Positions 1 through 7,606 of a stretch of DNA of 64,000 nt are shown here, piece by piece. The first letter of the stretch is position 1. Every line of letters begins with the position of its first letter. The stretch is from Sphingobacteriales bacterium (GTDB lineage Bacteria; Bacteroidota; Bacteroidia; Chitinophagales; JADJOU01): contig JAJTHM010000011.1 in assembly GCA_021297855.1 (NCBI GenBank), positions 1 to 64,000 of the forward strand, written 5' to 3'. Both the position numbers and the translations under genes were made by a program. Under the pieces are notes generated by a model. That model saw only the letters and a list, made by a program, of their open reading frames with translations. It did not search any database and was not told where the DNA came from.

Positions 1-231
1 GTTTTATTGAGTTTATTGGATGGTGCGACCTATGTTGGAATGACCATGAATTTGGCAAGGCGGTTGAAAGAGCATAACGGTGGTAGTAATCGCTATACGA
101 AAGGTCATAGACCTTGGAAGGTTATCTATACCGAATCTTATGTTAATTGGTCAGAAGCTAGAATAAGAGAGAAGTTTTTAAAAACAACTGCAGGAAAAAG
201 CTATTTAAAAGAAATAGGAATACTAATTTAA
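1..231 (+). CDS. GIY-YIG domain protein, 5' end outside window
   Basis: This is the C-terminal part of a small GIY-YIG family protein. The frame is open to the first base, so the gene begins upstream. Visible are the second half of the domain signature (TYVGMT), the basic helix with N-L-x-x-R-L-K-E-H, the G-G-S-N-R-Y-T-K-G-H-R-P-W segment and the Y-x-E-S-Y strand followed by an E-A-R-x-R-E helix. This is the layout of the short stand-alone UPF0213/YhbQ-like proteins common in Bacteroidota, which are about 80-100 residues long. The fold is a nuclease fold, but the cellular role of these small members is unknown. The gene ends 38 bases before the tRNA-Leu gene on the same strand. Confidence 0.85.
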   Translation, partial: VLLSLLDGATYVGMTMNLARRLKEHNGGSNRYTKGHRPWKVIYTESYVNWSEARIREKFLKTTAGKSYLKEIGILI

Positions 232-239
232 GAAATTTA

Positions 240-247
240 TATATTTG
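240..247 (+). promoter_or_regulatory. TAnnTTTG -7 promoter box of tRNA-Leu
   Basis: The octamer TATATTTG matches the Bacteroidota -7 consensus and ends 22 bases before the tRNA. It probably drives tRNA-Leu transcription independently of the upstream GIY-YIG gene. Confidence 0.55.
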
Positions 248-268
248 CACTCCAATATAAAAGTACCT

Positions 269-352
269 GCCCGTGTGGCGGAATTGGTAGACGCGCTAGA
301 CTCAAAATCTGGTTTTCGCAAGGAAGTGCTGGTTCGATTCCAGTCGCGGGTA
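269..352 (+). tRNA. tRNA-Leu (anticodon CAA)
   Basis: The cloverleaf can be drawn directly. The acceptor arm 269-275 pairs with 345-351 (with G-T wobbles) and A352 is the discriminator base. The D-loop contains the TGGCGGAATTGGTAGAC signature. The anticodon stem 296-300/308-312 encloses loop 301-307 with anticodon CAA at 303-305. A long variable arm follows, as in class II tRNAs. The T arm is 328-332/340-344 with a TTCGATT loop. CCA is not encoded. The CAA anticodon reads UUG leucine codons. The 3' end is duplicated at 2174-2187, which marks this gene as an integration site. Confidence 0.95.
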
Positions 353-355
353 CTT
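342..355 (+). repeat. Putative attL: 14-bp direct repeat at tRNA-Leu 3' end
   Basis: The 14 bases agtcgcgggtactt cover the end of the T arm, the acceptor 3' strand and three bases past the tRNA. They recur exactly, in the same orientation, at 2174-2187. Tyrosine recombinases of integrative elements typically use such tRNA 3' ends as attachment cores, and integration restores an intact tRNA at one end. Confidence 0.6.
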
Positions 356-368
356 TTCACAATTTCAG

Positions 369-407
369 AAACCCTCGAAACTCAATGTTTTCGGGGGTTT
401 TTGCTTT
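369..407 (+). terminator. Rho-independent terminator after tRNA-Leu
   Basis: A stem formed by aaaccctcgaaa and its near-complement ttttcgggggttt is followed by a T-rich stretch (gggtttttgctttt). It lies 17 bases past the tRNA. Because it sits inside the putative island, it may have come with the element. Confidence 0.6.
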
Positions 408-450
408 TTAGGACTTTCTTTTATTTTACCTTTTTACCCTATGTTTTGTC

Positions 451-560
451 AGGTTTTGTCCCCCTAATGTCCCCCGATTATTTTCTGCAAGCCTATTGTT
501 TACTGATATGACACTTTATATCTATAGCTGCTTAATTTAGGGGACAAATAGGGGACAAAT
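451..560. repeat. Paired GTCCCC / GGGGAC boxes near putative attL
   Basis: Two GTCCCC boxes start at 458 and 469 (11 bases apart). Two GGGGAC boxes in the opposite orientation start at 540 and 551, also 11 bases apart. Another GTCCCC lies at 2126-2131 near the other island end, and the stretch aggttttgt occurs both at 451 and at 2111. The arrangement resembles recombinase arm-type or excisionase sites, but this is inference from spacing and position. The stretch 353-628 otherwise contains no gene. Confidence 0.35.
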
Positions 561-628
561 AATCTGGCTTTATTTATTTTCCCTAGTTACTTAGCTAGTA
601 GGCTATATTTTTGGAGAAAATTAAACAA

Positions 629-1007
629 ATGAGAATTTTTATATTATTGTTAGTCTTATCATTTCAACTATCATCATGCTCAAAAAAGACTTCAACTCCG
701 ACCTTTAAACTAACTGCGAGAGGTCAAGTGATTAATACAAGTGATTACACAAATACTAAGTACCCACCTTCTGGAGTTGGATTTGCAATTGAAATGAAAA
801 AGGGCACAATTGTATACTATTCAGTCGGTAAGCGTGATGCAATTAGTCCAATTTTAATATTTAAATATGTTGTTCAAAGTGGGGGGGGCAAATGTTGGTA
901 CAATCTATGACACCTTGATTGGAAATATACAAATTTCTTCAGATAATATATTAAATGGAACTGCAAGTTCAAAAAATGGTAGTTTTTTAGAATTGATAGA
1001 ATATTAA
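629..1007 (+). pseudogene. Small lipoprotein gene, frameshifted at a G8 tract
   Basis: The ATG at 629 begins a lipoprotein signal peptide (MRIFILLLVLSFQ, lipobox LSSC) followed by a Ser/Thr/Lys-rich linker. The present frame ends at 910 soon after a run of eight G (881-888). Reading with one G fewer continues the protein for about 40 more plausible residues (GANVGTIYDTLIG...) to a stop at 1005-1007, giving about 125 residues. The gene is therefore broken, phase-variable, or carries a homopolymer error. The family is not recognised. A TTG 18 bases upstream is also in frame, but the ATG fits the signal peptide better. It lies inside the putative tRNA-Leu island. Confidence 0.5.
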
Positions 1008-1145
1008 ATGAAATAACTACTATTTTTGTTTGTCTATAGCTGCCAAACTAATTCAAATAAGACCATAGCCGACCAGAAAACGGAAATAGATAGCTTAAAA
1101 GTGGAGTTAAAAAATTACAATGTTCTACACGAAGTTACAACGTAA
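1008..1145 (+). pseudogene. Remnant of a very small lipoprotein gene
   Basis: The ATG directly abuts the stop of the preceding corrected frame, but the third codon is a TAA stop. Beyond it the frame reads a hydrophobic segment and a lipobox-like cysteine (LLFLFVYSC), then about 30 hydrophilic, coiled-coil-like residues (TIADQKTEIDSLKVEL) to a stop at 1143-1145. This looks like a roughly 45-residue lipoprotein inactivated in its signal peptide. It is too short to assign to a family. Confidence 0.35.
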
Positions 1146-1158
1146 GTTATAGTTAAGC

Positions 1159-1765
1159 CTAATCTACTTTGAAGGTTATTAAATCATAGTACAATAGTCT
1201 AGATTCTAGAGGTCTTTCTGTAGAATAGTTATAATATTGCTTCTCTTGTTCTTCGTTTGAAAATAGAGGTTGAAATCCATTTCTATAATAATAATTTAAA
1301 GCCTTGTCATTGTTATAGGAATCTACCACTATGAATCTGCAACCTGTTTTATTGTTTATTAGAAACCAAGTTTTTATAAAGTCCATGAGCTGGTTTCCTG
1401 TGGTGTTTTCTTCACCATCTGGTATTCGATAATCTTTATTCACTCCCAGCCTTCCTATTAATACTGCTGGATAGCTATTCATATGTTTTTGTCTAGGTAT
1501 AGGATTTTATTTTTTTACCTCTTGCATTTGGTAAGAAATTAGCCTTTATACTATCATTAGATACGGTAAATGCACAAACAATAATTTTAGGATTTTCATC
1601 TAAGGTAAAGCAATAGCTTTTTCCTAACAAAGCCTCTCTATAGTCTAATACATCTTTTGAAAAGAATTCGTTTAAATCAGGGTTATCACAACCGAAAGCT
1701 ATACAATTGTTTAAAATTGTATTATCAAACTCATAAAGGGTGCATTTTTCTAATAAGAACCCCAA
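1159..1765 (-). pseudogene. GNAT acetyltransferase toxin-like gene, frameshifted
   Basis: Two adjacent minus-strand frames make one protein. The N-terminal part (1765 to about 1500) reads FGCDNPDLNEFF, YREALLGKSYCF and CAFTVSNDSI. The C-terminal part (to 1159) reads PAVLIGRLGV, a G-x-G-x-x-L-like loop with GNQLMDFI, CRFIVVDSYN and ALNYYYRNGF, the usual end of a GNAT fold. This order matches TacT-type GNAT proteins of toxin-antitoxin modules, which acetylate aminoacyl-tRNA. Between them, a shift at the A-rich stretch near 1498-1510 would join the halves through PRQKHMNSYPAVL, a junction typical of the family. The start is probably TTG at 1765, eight bases after the stop of the small gene upstream. 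As written, no full-length toxin would be made. Confidence 0.65.
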
Positions 1766-1773
1766 AAAAAGAC

Positions 1774-1932
1774 TTATTTAATTTTGGCTTTTGCTAATAT
1801 AAGCTTAGTTATGGACATTTGTTTTGAACAGTCCATTGTAGCTTTTTTGGTAAAACTCTTATTCGCATCCTTGACGAATCTCTCAGCATCTTTGGATTTA
1901 AGGATAGGAATAGATTTAATTATGGTCGCCAT
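1774..1932 (-). CDS. Putative small antitoxin of the GNAT module (52 aa)
   Basis: This 52-codon frame from ATG at 1932 to TAA at 1774 begins MATIIKSIPILKSKDAERF and is rich in Lys and Ala. Its size, composition and position immediately before a GNAT toxin-like gene on the same strand fit a small antitoxin that neutralises a TacT-like acetyltransferase. No helix-turn-helix or ribbon-helix-helix is clear by eye, so the role rests mainly on context. The antitoxin frame is intact while the toxin is frameshifted, a common decay state of such modules. Confidence 0.55.
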   Translation of the reverse strand: MATIIKSIPILKSKDAERFVKDANKSFTKKATMDCSKQMSITKLILAKAKIK

Positions 1933-2173
1933 ATTTATTTAATTACGTTTACAAAAGTATTTAACTTCTGTGAATTTTAACGGAATTTTTATCGTTTTAG
2001 TTCAAAATTATATCTTTATATCCTAAGTTTTGCTCTTTTAATTCTCATAATGTATAGAAAACAAGCAATTACGCAAATGTCCGCAAATTAGGGTAATTTA
2101 TAGGTGTTCTAGGTTTTGTGTTTATGTCCCCAGATAGCCAGAAAGCCTTATAAATAATGATAGGTTATGCACT
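1933..2173. other. Noncoding right end of the tRNA-Leu island
   Basis: No gene is seen here. The stretch is AT-rich and holds the promoter region of the minus-strand antitoxin gene and a GTCCCC box at 2126-2131. The segment aggttttgt...atgtcccc (2111-2131) repeats the layout at 451-475 near the other island end. Confidence 0.4.
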
Positions 2174-2187
2174 AGTCGCGGGTACTT
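2174..2187 (+). repeat. Putative attR: second copy of the tRNA-Leu 3' end
   Basis: This is an exact copy of agtcgcgggtactt from 342-355 with no tRNA body upstream. Three bases later begins a terminator-like hairpin, as expected if the sequence to the right is the original chromosome that once followed tRNA-Leu. Confidence 0.6.
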
Positions 2188-2189
2188 AT

Positions 2190-2222
2190 AAGTCTTCTCA
2201 TTTTACTGGGAAGGCTTTTTGT
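2190..2222 (+). terminator. Terminator, probably the original one of tRNA-Leu
   Basis: An 11-bp stem (2190-2200 with 2207-2217, one G-T pair in the lower part and one near the loop) closes a six-base loop and runs into TTTTTG. There is no gene immediately upstream on the plus strand to use it. Its place right after the putative attR suggests it terminated the tRNA before the island inserted. Confidence 0.55.
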
Positions 2223-2260
2223 GTTCGTTTTTTTGAGCATAATTTAGATAGGTGTTATGA

Positions 2261-3469
2261 ATGTATTTCACTGGAAATGGGGTTTTAGACTTAATTTTGT
2301 TTATGCTTTCGCAATATTTGGAAATGCCGGATTTGGCATACATTAGTGATGAGAAGAATTATCATCAATATGAGATTGGTTTTTATGTGAAATTTTTGGA
2401 AGACGATATCTATGATTTTTCAGAATATGATATAGCTATACTTGGCGTGAAAGAGGCTAGAGCAGCAGGCTTTAAAAATCTCAGTTGTGATATGGCTCCG
2501 GATGAAATACGCAAGGATTTTTATAGATTGAATGTTATTAATCCAATGCCAAGATTGTTGGATTTAGGGAATATATTGGATGCAGAAGAAGTAGCTGATA
2601 CTTATGATAAACTGGAAGCTGTTCTGGGGTATATATACAAAAACAATATACCGGTAATTATCATTGGAGGTAGTCAAGACCATACGGTTTCGCAGTTTTC
2701 TAGCTTAGGAAGTATACAAGATAGCGTATCTACTGCCATAGTGGATGAACGCATTGATTTGTTGAAATCCCAAGATGCCATAACCTCCGATGGTTTTATA
2801 CAGCATTTATTGGCAAGTAGTCAGCCTCAGTTGTTCCATTTGACCTTATTCGGTTATCAATCCTATTATACCAATTACAATGTACTAGACGTAATAGATT
2901 CGATGTCGTATGAAGCGATAAGATTAGGTCAGGCTCGATACAATGTGCCTCAATGGGGTCATGTATTCCAAATGGCTGATATGGTCAGTATAGATGTGTC
3001 ATGCGTAAAACAAAGCGATGCTCCAGGAAGAAGTATGCAGTCGCCCAATGGATTTCAGTCTGATGAACTATGTCAAATAACACGTTTATGCGGAATGAGT
3101 CCAAACGTGAAATCTATAGGTATTTATGAAGTAAATCCGCAATTTGATATTCGACACCTGACGACACAGATGGTAGCGCATAGTCTATGGTATTTTATAG
3201 AAGGATATACATACAGGACTGACGAATCGCCTGAAATAGTCGATCAGTTTGATAATTTCAATGTGTTTATGGTAGAGCACTCTGAGTTTGAATCCAAGCC
3301 TTTTCAATTTTGGCAAAGTAAATTGTCTGGCAATTGGTGGGTAGAGCTGCCTCTAGGAGAAAGTGCCCAAGACCGATTCTATCCATGTAGCAAAGCGGAC
3401 TACGAGTCTAGTGCACACGGAGAAATGTCCAAATGGGTGTTTAATCTTGTTGCAAAAAAAATGCACTAG
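2261..3469 (+). CDS. Ureohydrolase-like (arginase/formimidoylglutamase fold) protein
   Basis: This 402-residue protein has the arginase superfamily layout: a long N-terminal region, VIIIGGSQDHT near residues 133-143 (first motif, metal His kept), AIVDERIDLL near 164-173 (second motif, normally DAHxD) and MVSIDVS...SDAPG near 246-262 (third motif, normally SxDxDxxDP). Four of the six usual manganese ligands appear to remain. The second-motif His is Arg and the second Asp of the third motif is Ser. Bacteroidota carry such proteins annotated as formimidoylglutamase, but with two ligands changed the classical binuclear Mn chemistry is doubtful. The gene follows the tRNA-Leu attR and appears to be core genome. 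No histidine-utilisation genes adjoin it. Confidence 0.7.
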   Translation: MYFTGNGVLDLILFMLSQYLEMPDLAYISDEKNYHQYEIGFYVKFLEDDIYDFSEYDIAILGVKEARAAGFKNLSCDMAPDEIRKDFYRLNVINPMPRLLDLGNILDAEEVADTYDKLEAVLGYIYKNNIPVIIIGGSQDHTVSQFSSLGSIQDSVSTAIVDERIDLLKSQDAITSDGFIQHLLASSQPQLFHLTLFGYQSYYTNYNVLDVIDSMSYEAIRLGQARYNVPQWGHVFQMADMVSIDVSCVKQSDAPGRSMQSPNGFQSDELCQITRLCGMSPNVKSIGIYEVNPQFDIRHLTTQMVAHSLWYFIEGYTYRTDESPEIVDQFDNFNVFMVEHSEFESKPFQFWQSKLSGNWWVELPLGESAQDRFYPCSKADYESSAHGEMSKWVFNLVAKKMH

Positions 3470-3644
3470 CATCTAAATAAATATTTAGACTCCCTTGAAG
3501 GTAATTCCTGATTTTATTCGCAATTTTTAATGTTTAATTAAATCTGATTTTTCCCAAAGATGTTAGATTTGCGACTATTAAATTGACTTTTGTAACTTAT
3601 TGTCTATAAAAGTTTAATGGAAAGTTAAAGACAAAAAAACAGTA

Positions 3645-6098
3645 GTGAGAGAATTTACAAATAGTTTCTATTTAAACGAACATCTTTTTTTTGGACACTT
3701 AGGTGAGCTGCTGATAATTACAGCCTTTGTTTCCGCTCTTTTCGCTTTTTTCCTCGGATTAAACTATTACCTGTCCAAAGAAAAAAATGAAACCCAATTA
3801 GCGCAGACCAAAGTGTTCTATTGGATACATCTAGCTTCAGTGTTAGGGATTTTCTTCCTACTTATTTTTCTATTCAAAGGGCAGTATTTTGAATATCACT
3901 ACATCTGGAGGCATTCCTCACGTGAATTGCCTTGGTATTACATCCTTTCCGCCATGTGGGAAGGCCAGAAAGGGAGTTTTATACTCTGGATAATGTGGCA
4001 AGCTATTTTGGGATTTTTCTTAGTGAAAAAGACTTCGGAAATTAAAATAGGGGCACTTTCTATTCTCATGTTTATTCAGGTTTTGCTTTTGACCATGATA
4101 CTAGGGGTAGATATTTTTGGGAAACTCATAGGCATGAATCCTTTTATACTATTAAGGGATGAAATGAGTATCCCCATTTTGAGTAATCCAAATTATCTCA
4201 CTTTAATAAAAGATGGCAATGGATTGAACATATTATTGCAGAATTATTGGATGGTTATTCATCCTCCAATATTGTTTCTTGGCTTTGCCAGTGCTTCGAT
4301 TCCGTTTTCTTTTGCTTTAGCTTCATTATTGAAAAGAGATTATACAAGCTGGACAAAAGAGGTCAATAGTTGGACACTTTTCTCAGTAGCGGCACTAGGG
4401 TGTGGTATATTAATGGGTGGTCGATGGGCTTATGAAGCTTTGAGTTTTGGAGGTTTCTGGGCATGGGATCCTGTAGAAAATGCCAGTTTAGTTCCGTGGT
4501 TATTTTTAGTGGCAGGATTGCATACATTACTCATATATAAGGCTACAGGTCATAGTTTGAAGGCTAGCTATATTCTTTTAGTCCTCGGCTTTGGCTCCGT
4601 ATTGTATTCTACTTTTTTGACGAGAAGTGGTATTTTAGGAGATAGTTCTGTACATTCATTTACAGACCTGGGTATGACGGGTCAATTGTTGGTTTTTTTA
4701 GCCTTATTGCTTGTTCCAGTATTTTTATTATTGGCGTTTAACTGGTCTAGAATTCCAGATATTAAGGAGGAAGAACACACTAAGAGTCGAGAATTCTGGA
4801 TGTTTCTAGGCGTGTTGTTTATAGTGGTCTCGGCTATTCAAGTGACGTTTACCACCTCTATTCCTGTTTGGAATAAGTTGTTTGATTTAAAGGAGAAACT
4901 AGCTCCTCCAATTAATGCAAATGAGCATTATAATAGTATTCAAATTTGGTTTACTACCTTAGTATGTTCACTCATGGCTGTGTCACTTTGGCTGCAATAC
5001 AAAGCGACAAAAGGTATCAAACAGATGAGAATATTAGGACTCATTTTATTGATATGTCTTGTTATTACTGGGATTCATTTGTATCTATGCGATATACTTC
5101 CATTTCAAGAATATGTGTTAGAGGTGAAAAAATACAAGCTTACAGTCAAGTTTATTTCAACTTATTTACTCCTTTTCCTATCGAGTTTGACTATGATAGC
5201 CTGGTCTATATATTATGTTTTTTCTCAATTGAAAAATTCAAGCAAACTTTATTGGGGTGGGAGCATAGCGCATATAGGTTTCGGACTATTAGTCCTAGGA
5301 GCTCTCATTTCTCAGTATCAAAAACAAGCTATTTCTATAAATAAAGCGGGAGTAGATTTGGGGAAAGAATTTAGTGTGGAGGAGCAATCCAGTAATACGC
5401 TATTGATGAGAAATAAGCGGGAAGCTATGGGAAAATATTGGGTGACCTATATGGGAAAATCTGAGGTATTTAAAGGGGAGAAGTATCAAGTTTTATTTCA
5501 ATCCAAGAATAATCCTGGAGATTCATTTGTCATATATCCAGAGGCTAAAATTATAAAAGAAGGGGAGAACAATAGACTAAACCCAGAACCTGGAATTGTG
5601 CATTTTTGGAACAAGGATATATTTTCTCATGTGAGTTCAGTTCCTGATGATTCAGAATCCACAGGCAAAGCCAGTATTAAAAAAGTGAAGATAAAAGATA
5701 CGTTTTATTCTGGCGATCGATTTGTGGTTTTTGACAAGGTGGTCTCGAGTGGAAATAACTCGAAGCAGCATATTGAAGTAAAAGCTATACTTAGGCTGTG
5801 CGATCTGGACGGAAATCAGGAGCCGTTAGAAGTGTTTTATAAACTGAGTCTAATGAGTCGCAGCATGGAAAACCCAATAGCCCTGTCAAAGGACAGTAAG
5901 CTGAAAATGAAATTAGTCAATATAGTGCCAGATTCTGGAGAGTTTCATTTTTCTGTCGAAGATAGTGCTTCCATCAATGACTGGATTATTCTTAAAGTAT
6001 TGGAGTTCCCATATATTCAAATTTTATGGCTAGGATGCATACTTATGACCATTGGTGCCCTGATGAGTATGATGTATCGAAGAAAGTTTAAGAAATAA
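3645..6098 (+). CDS. CcmF/CcsA-type cytochrome c haem lyase subunit
   Basis: This 817-residue polytopic membrane protein should deliver haem to apocytochrome c at the outer face of the inner membrane. The haem-handling WWD-type motif is visible as GGFWAWDPVENASLVPWL near residues 267-284, preceded by the conserved NYWMVIHPPILFLGF helix near 201. The STFLTRSGILGDSSVHSF loop near 325 is typical of CcmF. About a dozen hydrophobic segments cover residues 20-545. A soluble periplasmic domain (about 560-785) and a final membrane anchor follow, as in CcmF. The start is GTG at 3645. No other cytochrome c maturation genes are in the window. queE follows after 6 bases, so the two may be cotranscribed. 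Confidence 0.85.
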   Translation: MREFTNSFYLNEHLFFGHLGELLIITAFVSALFAFFLGLNYYLSKEKNETQLAQTKVFYWIHLASVLGIFFLLIFLFKGQYFEYHYIWRHSSRELPWYYILSAMWEGQKGSFILWIMWQAILGFFLVKKTSEIKIGALSILMFIQVLLLTMILGVDIFGKLIGMNPFILLRDEMSIPILSNPNYLTLIKDGNGLNILLQNYWMVIHPPILFLGFASASIPFSFALASLLKRDYTSWTKEVNSWTLFSVAALGCGILMGGRWAYEALSFGGFWAWDPVENASLVPWLFLVAGLHTLLIYKATGHSLKASYILLVLGFGSVLYSTFLTRSGILGDSSVHSFTDLGMTGQLLVFLALLLVPVFLLLAFNWSRIPDIKEEEHTKSREFWMFLGVLFIVVSAIQVTFTTSIPVWNKLFDLKEKLAPPINANEHYNSIQIWFTTLVCSLMAVSLWLQYKATKGIKQMRILGLILLICLVITGIHLYLCDILPFQEYVLEVKKYKLTVKFISTYLLLFLSSLTMIAWSIYYVFSQLKNSSKLYWGGSIAHIGFGLLVLGALISQYQKQAISINKAGVDLGKEFSVEEQSSNTLLMRNKREAMGKYWVTYMGKSEVFKGEKYQVLFQSKNNPGDSFVIYPEAKIIKEGENNRLNPEPGIVHFWNKDIFSHVSSVPDDSESTGKASIKKVKIKDTFYSGDRFVVFDKVVSSGNNSKQHIEVKAILRLCDLDGNQEPLEVFYKLSLMSRSMENPIALSKDSKLKMKLVNIVPDSGEFHFSVEDSASINDWIILKVLEFPYIQILWLGCILMTIGALMSMMYRRKFKK

Positions 6099-6104
6099 CG
6101 CCCT

Positions 6105-6704
6105 ATGGTGACCTATCCAGTCATGGAACATTTTTATACCCTACAAGGCGAAGGCTTTTGGACTGGTTGTGCAGCCTACTTTATTCGACTAGCAGGCTGT
6201 GATGTAGGCTGCTCTTGGTGCGATGTCAAAGAGAGTTGGGACGGAACAAAGCATCCTTTTTACTCAATAGATGAAATGAAATCATGGCTGCTAGATTGTC
6301 CAGCAGAAATAGTGGTAATTACGGGTGGTGAGCCGACTTTATATGATTTAGCACCTTTGACCACTATGATAAAAAGTTTGGGTGTGAGAACCCATATTGA
6401 AACATCCGGTACGAATGCCTTGACAGGGATTTGGGATTGGATAAGTTTTTCGCCAAAGCGATTTAAGAGGCATTTAGACGAATATAATAATAACGCCAGC
6501 GAGCTCAAAATGATTATTGCACATAAGAATGATCTTCGATGGTCCAAAGAAATGGAAGAAAAAATGTCTAAAGAGTCCTCATTATATATTCAACCTGAAT
6601 GGGAGGTTAGAAAGGAAATGGAACCTTTATGTATTGATTTTATAAAAGAAAATCCAAGGTGGAGACTATCTTTACAGACGCATAAGTATCTTGGTATTGA
6701 TTAA
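6105..6704 (+). CDS. queE: 7-carboxy-7-deazaguanine synthase QueE
   Basis: This radical SAM enzyme rearranges 6-carboxytetrahydropterin to 7-carboxy-7-deazaguanine in the queuosine/preQ0 pathway. The N-terminal substrate-binding stretch contains LQGEG at residues 13-17. The iron-sulfur motif is CxxxCxxC at C32, C36 and C39, the family-characteristic order, followed by the tryptophan-rich WCDVKESW. The SAM-binding VVITGGEPT segment lies near residue 70. At 199 residues it has the normal short QueE length. The stop codon shares bases with the stop of convergent folD at 6701-6704. Other queuosine genes are not in the window. Confidence 0.9.
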   Translation: MVTYPVMEHFYTLQGEGFWTGCAAYFIRLAGCDVGCSWCDVKESWDGTKHPFYSIDEMKSWLLDCPAEIVVITGGEPTLYDLAPLTTMIKSLGVRTHIETSGTNALTGIWDWISFSPKRFKRHLDEYNNNASELKMIIAHKNDLRWSKEMEEKMSKESSLYIQPEWEVRKEMEPLCIDFIKENPRWRLSLQTHKYLGID

Positions 6705-7585
6705 GCCTTTGCTGCTAAGGTTTTTTTTCTAGCCTGTAACGTATTAAATAGTAGCATAGTGACTGTCATAGGGCCTACTCCACCAGGTACTGGTGTTATG
6801 TAGGAGCATTTCGGAGCTACGCCATCATAATCTACATCGCCTTCTAGATGAAACCCTTTCTCGGAATTATCGCTGACACGAGTGATTCCCACATCGATCA
6901 CTACGGCTCCTTCTTTAACCATTTCGGCTGTGATCATTTTAGGTTTTCCTATAGCTACGATTAAGATGTCCGCTTCTCTGGTATACGACTCTATATTCTT
7001 CGTATGAGAATTTAAAATAGTGACTGTGCAGTTGCCTACCTGACTATTTTGCCCAAGCATAATACCAATAGGTTTGCCTACGATATTGCTTCTGCCTACT
7101 ACTATGCAGCGTTTTCCTTTGGTCTCAATATTGTAGCGCTCTAGCATTTTGATAATACCATATGGTGTAGCGGGTTTGAATCCGTCCAAGCCTAAAGTCA
7201 TCAAGCCGATACTATGAGGGGTAAATCCGTCGACATCTTTTTCTGGTTTGATTTTTAGAAGAATTTTATTCTCGTCAATATGTTTTGGAAGAGGAAGTTG
7301 AATAATGAACCCATCCACTGCGCTATCATTATTCAAATTTTCTATGATGTCGATTAATTCCTTTTCAGTTAGGGAAGCATCTTTGCGGATTTCAGATGAT
7401 TTAAATCCACACTCTTTACAACTCTTTATCTTATTATTTACATAGGTCTGACTGGCTCCATCGTCCCCAACTAGGATAGCTACAAGATGCGGTGGTCTAT
7501 GCCCTTGACTAATTAATCCATCTACTTCGCCTTTGATTTCACCTTTGATTTTTTTTGATAATTCCAGTCCGTTTAATACCTGCAT
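6701..7585 (-). CDS. folD: Bifunctional methylenetetrahydrofolate dehydrogenase/cyclohydrolase
   Basis: FolD interconverts 5,10-methylene-, methenyl- and 10-formyl-tetrahydrofolate, supplying one-carbon units for purines and thymidylate. The catalytic Y-V-N-N-K segment is near residues 49-53, followed by IIQLPLPKHI near 97. The NADP-binding loop is GRSNIVGKPIG near 165. The C-terminal signature PVPGGVGPMTV is near residue 268. The length of 294 is normal. It lies 21 bases downstream of purA on the same strand, so the two probably form an operon linking folate and purine synthesis. Confidence 0.95.
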   Translation of the reverse strand: MQVLNGLELSKKIKGEIKGEVDGLISQGHRPPHLVAILVGDDGASQTYVNNKIKSCKECGFKSSEIRKDASLTEKELIDIIENLNNDSAVDGFIIQLPLPKHIDENKILLKIKPEKDVDGFTPHSIGLMTLGLDGFKPATPYGIIKMLERYNIETKGKRCIVVGRSNIVGKPIGIMLGQNSQVGNCTVTILNSHTKNIESYTREADILIVAIGKPKMITAEMVKEGAVVIDVGITRVSDNSEKGFHLEGDVDYDGVAPKCSYITPVPGGVGPMTVTMLLFNTLQARKKTLAAKA

Positions 7586-7606
7586 TGTTGAATAAATTTA
7601 GGGAGA

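Noticed and set aside
245-511. Plus-strand frame over the tRNA-Leu region
   Set aside because: It reads through the tRNA and its terminator; the protein-like sequence is the usual shadow of a tRNA gene.
4946-5344. Frame inside the cytochrome assembly gene
   Set aside because: Overlaps the strong membrane protein in another frame and lacks any family feature.
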